The position numbers and the translations under genes are program-made. From assembly GCA_002071415.1 (NCBI GenBank), contig MWFC01000012.1, forward strand, positions 1 through 48,442: a DNA stretch of 48,442 nucleotides, read 5' to 3'. This stretch comes from Bacteroidetes bacterium ADurb.Bin012 (GTDB lineage Bacteria; Bacteroidota; Bacteroidia; Bacteroidales; TTA-H9). The notes beneath the pieces were generated by a model, which did no database searches, was not told the origin of the DNA, and saw nothing but the letters and a program-made list of their open reading frames with translations. Positions 36,805-44,524 of the stretch are shown piece after piece (the stretch's first letter is position 1; each line of letters starts with the position of its first letter).

Positions 36805-38745
36805 TTGATACCCGAGTCCACAGTAAGTCTGATTCTTGAAACCGCCCGAATAGAAGAAGTTATTGGCGAATATGTTCATTTACGTCGAAGAGGGGCCAAT
36901 CTGGTTGGATTGTGCCCATTTCATAGCGAAAAGACACCTTCTTTTACCGTATCACCCTTGAAGGGCTTTTATAAGTGTTTTGGATGTGGTGCTGCAGGAA
37001 ATGTTGTGAAATTCCTTATGGAATATGAGCATTATACTTATATAGAAGCACTTAGATATTTGGCGCGAAAGTACAATATCGAAATTGAAGAACGTGAACC
37101 AACGGAAGAAGAAATTCAAAAGGCAAACGAGAAAGAAAGCCTTTATTCGGTGAATGCCATGGCCGCTGAATTCTTTAAAACTCAATTATGGGAAACACCT
37201 GAAGGAAGAAACATAGGATTATCCTATTTCGAAGAACGTGGCTTTCAGCATCCAATTATTCAGAGATTTCAACTGGGATATTCTCCCATGCAAAAGGATG
37301 CACTTTATATATATGCCCTTTCGAAAGGATTTGATCCTGATTACATAGAAAAAGCGGGGCTTATTATAAAACATGGGAATGAGTACATTGACCGATTCTT
37401 TAACCGTGTAATCTTCCCCATTCACAATCAATCGGGTAGAATAATTGGTTTTGGAGGCCGAATCCTCACCAATGACAAATTATTTCCCAAATACATCAAT
37501 ACTCCCGAAACGGAAATCTATCATAAAAGCAACGTTCTTTATGGATTTTATCAGGCACGAAAGCAAATTGCCGATGCAAATAACTGTTATCTGGTAGAAG
37601 GCTATACCGACGTAATTTCAATGAATCAAATAGGAGTAAGCAATGTTGTGGCATCATCAGGAACATCACTCACTCCTGGACAAATTCATTTGATCAAGAG
37701 ATATACTCCAAATGTTACTATACTCTATGATGGAGATACAGCCGGTATAAAAGCATCATTTCGCGGCATTGATATGATTTTACAGGAAGGGATGAATGTA
37801 AGAATTGTCCTTTTCCCCAAAGACCATGACCCCGATTCTTTTGCCCGCAGCCATCGTACCGAAGAAGTAGTAAGTTTTATTACCGAAAAAGCTCAACACT
37901 TTATAGGTTTTAAAACCAATGTTCTGCTCGATGAAACACAAAATGATCCCATAAAACGATCGGCTTTGATTAAAGAAATTCTCGATTCCATCGCCTTAGT
38001 GCCCAGTAGCATTGCAAGATCAGAATTTATCAAATATACTTCGGAAACCTTAAATATACCTGAGCAAACTCTGCTCTATGAACTGAACAAGATACTTTCG
38101 AGAAAATACAAGAACTTTAAACCCGAGCCTCAACCTCTTTCCCCGCCAAACCTTCAGATAGATTCAAATCAGGAAATTGCTGAAGAAAGAAACATTACTC
38201 ATCAAGAATACAACATCATTCGTTTGCTCCTAAATCATGGAGAAAAGAATTTCGAGTTCCAGTTCGATGATGAAAGTGGCCAGCAACAATTTATGAAAGT
38301 GAATACATCTCACTTCATTGTAAGTGAACTAATCGAGGATGATTATGAATTTAGCTCACCAGTTCTTCAAAAACTTTACCAGGAATACAAAGCAGCGTTC
38401 GAAAAAAATATCATACTGCCTGAAAAATATTTTATCAATCATCCTGATGAGGAAATAGCTAATATAGCTATGAATTTTTTAGCATCCAATTATCAGATCA
38501 GTGAAAATTGGTTTAAGCAAAAGGGAATTTTCACACCTAAAGAAATAGACAAGTTAAAAGATTTAGTCATCAACTCAGTTTATAATCTCCGGCTCCGACG
38601 CATAGAGCTCGAAATAAACAAGGTACAGCAAGAATTACAACGAGCAGATTGGGAAGAAGCCTGGAATTTGCTAAAGCAGCTCAATGACCTAAATGTTTCG
38701 AAATCTCAGATCTCGAAGAAACTTGGGAGAATCATACTCAAATAA
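36805..38745 (+). CDS. dnaG: DNA primase
   Basis: A 646-residue primase that lays down RNA primers at the fork with DnaB. The N-terminal CHC2 zinc finger is complete (C37, H40, C58, C61 in CPFHSEKTPSF and YKCFGCG). The TOPRIM core has VEGYTD with catalytic E265, and ILYDGDTAG with D309 and D311. The C-terminal part is the helicase-binding region. The start codon is TTG. The conserved N terminus (MIPESTV..., as in other primases) begins exactly there, the frame upstream is closed by a stop at 36757, and no ATG occurs in frame. A TTG start implies modest translation. Confidence 0.95.
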   Translation: MIPESTVSLILETARIEEVIGEYVHLRRRGANLVGLCPFHSEKTPSFTVSPLKGFYKCFGCGAAGNVVKFLMEYEHYTYIEALRYLARKYNIEIEEREPTEEEIQKANEKESLYSVNAMAAEFFKTQLWETPEGRNIGLSYFEERGFQHPIIQRFQLGYSPMQKDALYIYALSKGFDPDYIEKAGLIIKHGNEYIDRFFNRVIFPIHNQSGRIIGFGGRILTNDKLFPKYINTPETEIYHKSNVLYGFYQARKQIADANNCYLVEGYTDVISMNQIGVSNVVASSGTSLTPGQIHLIKRYTPNVTILYDGDTAGIKASFRGIDMILQEGMNVRIVLFPKDHDPDSFARSHRTEEVVSFITEKAQHFIGFKTNVLLDETQNDPIKRSALIKEILDSIALVPSSIARSEFIKYTSETLNIPEQTLLYELNKILSRKYKNFKPEPQPLSPPNLQIDSNQEIAEERNITHQEYNIIRLLLNHGEKNFEFQFDDESGQQQFMKVNTSHFIVSELIEDDYEFSSPVLQKLYQEYKAAFEKNIILPEKYFINHPDEEIANIAMNFLASNYQISENWFKQKGIFTPKEIDKLKDLVINSVYNLRLRRIELEINKVQQELQRADWEEAWNLLKQLNDLNVSKSQISKKLGRIILK

Positions 38746-38809
38746 TCATCGGCTTTATTTGGATGGAAGTTTTATCGTGGAAACCAATTTGTAACAAATA
38801 TGTGCCCGC

Positions 38810-38980
38810 TTTAACCCAACCCAACTTGAGAGCCTTAGGGATGCAATTTCCTTGTATACAGCAAGTTGAATTTTTGAGTTTCAACTTTCAGGGAACACAA
38901 ATTTTTCCTGTAAAATAGCCTCATGTAAATACAAATAATTAATTCAACTTTTTGAGGGTAAAATGCTCAAGCTGGGTTAA
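38810..38980. repeat. Long-range inverted repeat in the dnaG-PPAD gap
   Basis: TTTAACCCAACCCAACTTGAG (38810-38830, given as two joined pieces) faces CTCAAGCTGGGTTAAA (38965-38980). Apart from a 5-base ACCCA insertion and one base, the arms are complementary. Between them a shorter hairpin AAGTTGAA/TTCAACTT (38863-38887) is present. No T tract follows it, so it is not a classical terminator. The 236-base gap between the convergent genes holds no open frame. Confidence 0.6.
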
Positions 38981-38981
38981 A

Positions 38982-41033
38982 TCAATTCTTATGGATCACT
39001 TTTATGAGTTTATGTGATTTGTCGGTAGAAATTTTTACAAGATAAAGCCCATCGGGTAGTGATATAAATGAAGATTCGGGGGTATTCCAGATAAAATGAT
39101 TTACCCCCGAAGGAAGATAGCCTTTACTTATAGTTTTAACTATATAGCCCGATGAATTATATATTTCTATTATAACTGGGATAGACTGATTTAGACGAAA
39201 TTCGATTAGCAATTGATTGGAGAAAGGATTAGGCCCTATTTTGCAATCTGCAAGCCAATCTATTTCGTTGTGGATTCCAATACCGGAAAAGACATTAAAA
39301 TGAACGAGAATGTTATCTACAGGCTGATCGGGGTCGTTCGATTGGATGGATATCTTGCTTTCATAAAGCGCGGGACTGAGGAAAGTTGCATCGAGAGTCA
39401 GGGTAATATCTTGAGTTGATCCAGGAGATAATGTCCCCATGATATCGGAAGAATAGAGCCAGGACGATGAAGCCGAATCGATTTGTAAAATCCAGGCAAG
39501 GTCAGCATAACCAACATTGGTTATGGAAATAGGGAAATTTACTACCTGACCCGGATTGGAGGAAGTATCTACACTATGCGTAGAAAGTGTAATATGTGGA
39601 TGAATTCCTTCGCCTACCATAAAATTATGGGGATCGGTGACTCCAATGAAGGGGTGATACATATTACGGCCACTTTTCTCAGCGGCTTGCAAGAAGTAAC
39701 GAATACTGCTTCCGGCAGGCTGCCGTGGAATAAGTGCTGTATATTGATCATTGGATTGATAGCTGAGAGGTATGATCTGATAAGGACCATTATCTATGCT
39801 ATAGAATACCCGGGTAGAATCGGCAATGATGGCGGAATCACACAAAGATTTAATATATGTCGTGATAAGATAATCTTCGTCGCAAGGCTGAGTATGCACG
39901 ATAGGAAGATGTTTTATAAAAAGCATATATTTATCGGCAACTTCGTGAGTGCGGCAATGTAAAGCATCGGTAGATTCCCATGGAGTAGAAGGATTTTGAT
40001 AAACCCCAATGATCTGATAACCGGGCATTGCGTTTTGGTATGCTTGCAAGGCCTCATTATCATACAGGGTATTCCCGGTGAAGGGAACGAAGACATGATC
40101 CTTGAGGATAAACGAGTTGGTATATGGTTGATTGTTCGGTGTGTTTACACGAAATACCTGATATGGAGTGCCGTAACTGCTTATAGCAGATTGCCAATAG
40201 GCTGCAGCTTGCTCTATCAGATTATATTGTGGATGAGAAGATGGAACCTGACGGACAAGAATTTTATCGACGTCGAGAAATTTTGCCCAGCAATCGATAT
40301 GGTCGATGTAAGTCCCATTAGGATCGGGCCGAACGTGATAATTGATTATTCCCAGATAATCGTTCATCATTTGATGAATCTGCGAAGGACTTAGGGAAGG
40401 ATTCTCTGAATATACCAGATTGGTAGAGGCAGCAGCTTCCATTCCGTCGCACATGTAATTTCCACCCGTATGAATGATATTCATTCCATAGAGGGGAACA
40501 TCCATAAAACTTGCCATTTTGACCGGTATATCATCATCCGATGGTCGTGGACGATTGTAAGGAAAATCAACAATACCCACTTTGTTTTCTCCGTTGATTA
40601 CAAACCAGGGCCCATAATCTCTCGTCCAATAAGAATCAGTTGGAGCAATCAAAAAACTGCAATTAGTCAAGTTAACCCCATTATTAACATACTGGTTATA
40701 AACCGTATTTTGCGCTGATTGATTAGCAACAATGGTAATAACAATACCAACTTCAGACATTTTTTTTATTAATGCCATAGGTATTCCAAAAGGATAGCGT
40801 ATTAAAACGCCTTCATTGTAGTTAAACTCAGCCAGATTAGTAACTGGAGCAGGTGGGGGAGGGGTAGGAGTAAATCCTCGACCAATCTCACTTCGACGCA
40901 AGAATTCATCGGGTGTCATCCAATGCGTTAAAACTATGGAAGTACATTGTAAAGGCTCCTGTGCAAAGGTGAAATGACACAAGGCAGCGACTACTATTAA
41001 AACGTTTAGAAGAATAAAACTCTTAGAGCGCAT
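38982..41033 (-). CDS. Secreted peptidylarginine deiminase of the Porphyromonas type (PPAD) with T9SS sorting domain
   Basis: A 683-residue protein of the agmatine-deiminase superfamily (PF04371 type). A signal peptide (1-24, ...HFTFAQ) and a Pro-rich linker (TPTPPPPAP) precede the catalytic domain (about 60-375). The residues that bind and deiminate arginine in P. gingivalis PPAD (W127, D130, R152, R154, Y233, H236, D238, N297, C351, as I recall them) are all found here nine positions later: W136, D139, R161, R163, Y242, H245, D247, N306, C360. R161/R163 (YNRPRP) are the pair that grips a C-terminal carboxylate, so activity on C-terminal arginine is expected. An Ig-like domain (about 378-475), an extra beta domain (about 476-582) and a T9SS type A sorting domain (597-683, DGLYLVKIST near the end) follow. 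Confidence 0.9.
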   Translation of the reverse strand: MRSKSFILLNVLIVVAALCHFTFAQEPLQCTSIVLTHWMTPDEFLRRSEIGRGFTPTPPPPAPVTNLAEFNYNEGVLIRYPFGIPMALIKKMSEVGIVITIVANQSAQNTVYNQYVNNGVNLTNCSFLIAPTDSYWTRDYGPWFVINGENKVGIVDFPYNRPRPSDDDIPVKMASFMDVPLYGMNIIHTGGNYMCDGMEAAASTNLVYSENPSLSPSQIHQMMNDYLGIINYHVRPDPNGTYIDHIDCWAKFLDVDKILVRQVPSSHPQYNLIEQAAAYWQSAISSYGTPYQVFRVNTPNNQPYTNSFILKDHVFVPFTGNTLYDNEALQAYQNAMPGYQIIGVYQNPSTPWESTDALHCRTHEVADKYMLFIKHLPIVHTQPCDEDYLITTYIKSLCDSAIIADSTRVFYSIDNGPYQIIPLSYQSNDQYTALIPRQPAGSSIRYFLQAAEKSGRNMYHPFIGVTDPHNFMVGEGIHPHITLSTHSVDTSSNPGQVVNFPISITNVGYADLAWILQIDSASSSWLYSSDIMGTLSPGSTQDITLTLDATFLSPALYESKISIQSNDPDQPVDNILVHFNVFSGIGIHNEIDWLADCKIGPNPFSNQLLIEFRLNQSIPVIIEIYNSSGYIVKTISKGYLPSGVNHFIWNTPESSFISLPDGLYLVKISTDKSHKLIKVIHKN

Positions 41034-41063
41034 AAAAACCTATTTTATAGATTACGAATGATG

Positions 41064-41333
41064 TTAATTGAAAGAGATACCAGGGATCATCTTTAAAGAA
41101 AAACAAAAGAAAAAAGCAGGTAAAGATAGATAAAAAATGAGGTTATCCAGCAATTTCTTTCGGAAATCCCAATGGATAAGTGGCAGATTGTTCTTTATAA
41201 GATTGAAAATCATTAGCATAAATGGGACGATATGACCGCTAAGAAAGTGAAAAGCAACCCATACACAGGAAATAAAGAGATACACTCCTGAGTCGAGCGG
41301 AATTATCATGGGTATTGTTGCCAGGCAAATCAT
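41064..41333 (-). CDS. Doubtful small hydrophobic ORF
   Basis: An 89-codon frame encodes two or three hydrophobic stretches (VYLFISCVWVAFHFLSG and LDNLIFYLSLPAFFFCFSL). I do not recognise it. It ends 30 bases upstream of the PPAD start on the same strand. No promoter or ribosome-binding signal is seen, and AT-rich non-coding DNA can yield such frames. It could be a decayed gene remnant. The rest of the 41034-41611 interval holds no gene that I can see. Confidence 0.2.
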   Translation of the reverse strand: MICLATIPMIIPLDSGVYLFISCVWVAFHFLSGHIVPFMLMIFNLIKNNLPLIHWDFRKKLLDNLIFYLSLPAFFFCFSLKMIPGISFN

Positions 41334-41601
41334 AAATGCTTTGTAAGATCTGAAAATGCTCGATTGACATTGTTAAGCAAGTAAGATTCATTGTAAGGAA
41401 TGATGAATGGGGTGGGGTTAAGAGATTGTAAGTGATTAATTTTCAGGATTCTGATAGCAAAGCATGTGGTAGAAGATTATAAAGTATTATATTACAATAG
41501 ATTAAAAATAAAAGGCATGGAATGAATCCAGAAAAATTAAACGGCTCAATACGATGAGGGTCTATTAAATCGAAAAGAATTCGATCCCGATTTTGACAAA
41601 C

Positions 41602-41644
41602 TTATCAAAAATTGATAAAATTTTGAGCTTATAGATTATTTTTG
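41602..41644 (+). promoter_or_regulatory. Promoter with overlapping dyad upstream of the MltD-like gene
   Basis: TTG (41612-41614), a 22-base spacer and TATTTTTG (41637-41644) fit the Bacteroidota promoter pattern. The perfect dyad TTATCAA-AAA-TTGATAA (41602-41618) covers the -33 TTG and may be a regulator-binding site, though AT-rich dyads also arise by chance. Confidence 0.45.
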
Positions 41645-41699
41645 CAAAGATATCGTCATTCATATCTTGAAAAGGGCTTTACGTAACTCAATAAAAGAA

Positions 41700-43460
41700 A
41701 TGAAAGGAATCAGGAAAATACTCATTCTATTTATTTTACTTAGTACATTAGAAGGACAATCTCAGAAAGTACTCGTTCATGATACTATACATACTTCGGA
41801 TTCAGGAATTTTTTTCTTACCTTACAAGAAGGTCTTTAATCCCGAAGTTGACCTTATAGAGGATTCACCGATTTTACGTGCGCTCGATAGCTTAGCCAAT
41901 ATTAAATTTTTTCAGGATTATTATTTTACTGCTGATGCGAGTTTAACCAATGTATATCAGTTTCCCGGAGATTTTATACCAGTATATTCGGATTCGGTTT
42001 ATCAGCAGAGAATTGAGAACATGAAGCAGAATTCACCCATAGATTATACCTTTAACTGTTATGTAAAGGATTATATCGAACTGTATGCGGTTAAAAAACG
42101 ACAGTTAACGCAGCGTTTATTGGGGCTGTCGTATATTTATTTTCCGTTATTTGAGGGAATGCTCGACAAGTATGAGCTGCCTCTCGAACTGAAATACTTA
42201 GCGGTGATAGAGTCAGCTCTTAATCCTATAGCCGGTTCACGAGCGGGGGCAAAAGGATTATGGCAATTTATGTATGGAACGGGGAAAGTATATGGTCTGA
42301 AAGCTACTTCATTGGTTGACGATCGTTTTGATCCATATTTATCGACTGATGCAGCTTGCCGACATTTAAAAGATTTGTACGATCTCTATGAAGACTGGTT
42401 TTTGGTTCTGGCAGCCTATAATTCTGGAGTTGGTAATGTTAACAAGGCAATCAGAAGGGCAGGAGGGACAAAAAATTACTGGGCCATCTGGCCATATCTT
42501 CCAGCCGAAACCCGAGGGTATGTTCCGGCTTTCATTGCAGCCTCTTATATTATGCAGTATGCTCCCGAACACAATCTCTACCCTCTTCATCCCGGAATCT
42601 TATACAACGGTATTGATACAGTCGTTGTTCGCGAACCGGTCTCATTCGATCAGATTAGTGAAGTATTGGGCGTTCCCATCGAGGATATCAAATTTCTGAA
42701 TCCATCCTACAAGTTAGGTATCATTCCCGTAGCAAAAGATCAGAAATATTACTTGCAGTTACCCCGTGAGTTTATCGGAGATTTTATAAACAATGAATAC
42801 ACTATCTACAATTATACTACTACAAAAGGAATAGAAAAGGAAAAACTCCTCAAACAAATTAAAAATATACACGAACAGCAGATTCATATTGTGCGGTCAG
42901 GAGAAAGTTTATCGTCTATTGCTCGCAAATACCATTGTTCGGTAAGTGATATTAAAAAATGGAATAACTTGAAATCAAATACCGTGAAAGCCGGTAAACG
43001 ACTCATTATTTATTCCGGTACCTCATCGATAGCCTCTACTAGTTCCTCGAATAACAATCAAACAACCGATACCAAGCCTGAAATATCGAATTCTTCGACG
43101 AATAAAGAACAACATCCGAACTACCACATTGTTAAAAGGGGAGAAACCCTTTCTCAGATTAGTATAAAATATAATTGTACCATCAATGAGCTGATAAGCT
43201 GGAATAATTTAAAGGGATATAATATTCAGGTGAATCAAAGACTATTGATTCATCCTCCTGCGGCAAAGAATGATTCAGCTTCTTCTGAGATAAACAAACA
43301 GGTAAAGTATAGATATTACACAGTGAAGGAAGGGGATACACTTTGGGATATTGCCCAACAGTTCGATGGAGTTACGGTAGATGAAATCAAAAAGTTGAAC
43401 AATTTGCGTTCGAACAGGATCTCGGTTGGTCAAAAATTGAAAATCAAAGTAATAAATTAA
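41700..43460 (+). CDS. MltD-like membrane-bound lytic murein transglycosylase with three LysM domains
   Basis: The ATG at 41700 starts a signal peptide (KGIRKILILFILLSTLEGQSQ); the frame extends to a TTG at 41667. The 586-residue protein has a soluble lytic transglycosylase domain with catalytic E171 in AVIESALNPIAGSRAGAKG. The motifs GLWQFMYGTG and AAYNSGVGNVNKA complete the fold. Three LysM modules follow (about 402-448, 472-518 and 540-586), the first two separated by a Ser/Thr/Asn-rich linker. The enzyme cleaves the MurNAc-GlcNAc bond to form 1,6-anhydro products, and LysM holds the glycan. It probably lies in the periplasm facing the cell wall. A DUF4837 lipoprotein gene follows after 7 bases. 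Confidence 0.93.
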   Translation: MKGIRKILILFILLSTLEGQSQKVLVHDTIHTSDSGIFFLPYKKVFNPEVDLIEDSPILRALDSLANIKFFQDYYFTADASLTNVYQFPGDFIPVYSDSVYQQRIENMKQNSPIDYTFNCYVKDYIELYAVKKRQLTQRLLGLSYIYFPLFEGMLDKYELPLELKYLAVIESALNPIAGSRAGAKGLWQFMYGTGKVYGLKATSLVDDRFDPYLSTDAACRHLKDLYDLYEDWFLVLAAYNSGVGNVNKAIRRAGGTKNYWAIWPYLPAETRGYVPAFIAASYIMQYAPEHNLYPLHPGILYNGIDTVVVREPVSFDQISEVLGVPIEDIKFLNPSYKLGIIPVAKDQKYYLQLPREFIGDFINNEYTIYNYTTTKGIEKEKLLKQIKNIHEQQIHIVRSGESLSSIARKYHCSVSDIKKWNNLKSNTVKAGKRLIIYSGTSSIASTSSSNNNQTTDTKPEISNSSTNKEQHPNYHIVKRGETLSQISIKYNCTINELISWNNLKGYNIQVNQRLLIHPPAAKNDSASSEINKQVKYRYYTVKEGDTLWDIAQQFDGVTVDEIKKLNNLRSNRISVGQKLKIKVIN

Positions 43461-43467
43461 TAAAGCC

Positions 43468-44511
43468 ATGAAAAAATTATTAACGGTTATTATAGTTTTT
43501 CTATCATTGATAACTGCTACATCCTGTTCCAAAAGCAGTTCAAAAAAATCTTCGACCGGTGGTACACTCGAAGTTTTGGTTGCCACCGATAGTCATGAGC
43601 AATGGAATGGTAAAATCGGGGATACCATACGTTCTCTGTTCGCTCGATATATTCCCTGTCTTCCTATGCCTGAGGAATCGTTTACTCCTTTACCAATACT
43701 TTCCAAGACTCTTTACGAAAATGATATGTATAAGGCTCATCACAATATCTTTATCGTAAGTATAGACCCAAAATTAACAAAACCATCCATAAATCTGGAA
43801 AGGAATTATTGGGCTGAACCCCAATTGATCATTCACTTTTCTTGTCCATCCGATACTTCCTTTTTTTGCTTGTTTAATCAATACTACCCTTCTTTATATG
43901 AACTTTACAGGGAGGTAGAAAAAGATCGTATTCAGAAACTTTTTACCTCAAATCCGGCCAAAGAGATTATTACTAAGCTTCAATCCAAATATGGAATAGA
44001 TATGCTTATTCCCGGCGGATTCACAGTTGCCAGAGAAGAAGAAAATTTTATTTGGATAAGACAAACTATTCACCGTCGCAAGCAAGACACAGAAACGGGA
44101 TTTCTGGTATATTACAGGCCATATACCGATACGGCTCAGTTTAATGGTAAAAACATTATTCGTACACGAGATTCTATTACCCGAAAATATATTCCTGGAG
44201 CAGTCGAAGGTTCATATATGGCCACTTCGGTAGACGTTATTCCTCCACAATTTAAGCGAACCTCTAAATTTTCGACGGGTTTTGCCGTCGAAACACGTGG
44301 ACTCTGGAAAGTAGTAAACGATTTTATGGGTGGACCCTTTATCAGCTATACTTTTGCCGATACAAAACGTCAACGAATCGTTACTGTAGAAGGTTATCTA
44401 TATCATCCCAATTCGGAACAGAGAAAATACATGCTTCAGATCGAAAGCCTTCTCAATACTGCTAAGGTTTATGATGAACAGGAACAACAAAATGTCCCAA
44501 CTAAAAAATAA
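43468..44511 (+). CDS. DUF4837 family lipoprotein
   Basis: A 347-residue lipoprotein with signal peptide KKLLTVIIVFLSLITATSC and a Ser/Lys-rich stretch after the Cys. The body resembles DUF4837, a Bacteroidota-restricted family with no known function. It begins GTLEVLVATDSHEQWNGKIG and has IPGAVEGSYMATS and FAVETRGLWKVVNDFMGGPF further on. The family is often encoded next to an MltD-type transglycosylase, as here (7-base gap), so a cell-wall or envelope role is likely, but this is inference from context. The S9 peptidase follows after 13 bases. Confidence 0.82.
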   Translation: MKKLLTVIIVFLSLITATSCSKSSSKKSSTGGTLEVLVATDSHEQWNGKIGDTIRSLFARYIPCLPMPEESFTPLPILSKTLYENDMYKAHHNIFIVSIDPKLTKPSINLERNYWAEPQLIIHFSCPSDTSFFCLFNQYYPSLYELYREVEKDRIQKLFTSNPAKEIITKLQSKYGIDMLIPGGFTVAREEENFIWIRQTIHRRKQDTETGFLVYYRPYTDTAQFNGKNIIRTRDSITRKYIPGAVEGSYMATSVDVIPPQFKRTSKFSTGFAVETRGLWKVVNDFMGGPFISYTFADTKRQRIVTVEGYLYHPNSEQRKYMLQIESLLNTAKVYDEQEQQNVPTKK

Positions 44512-44524
44512 TCTATAAACTATA

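Noticed and set aside
39576..40718. Several plus-strand frames of 82 to 132 codons inside the PPAD gene
   Set aside because: They are antisense shadows of a well-supported coding sequence and show no recognisable protein features.
44294..44299. CACGTG in the DUF4837 gene as a parS core
   Set aside because: The flanking bases do not form the TTTC/GAAA palindrome.
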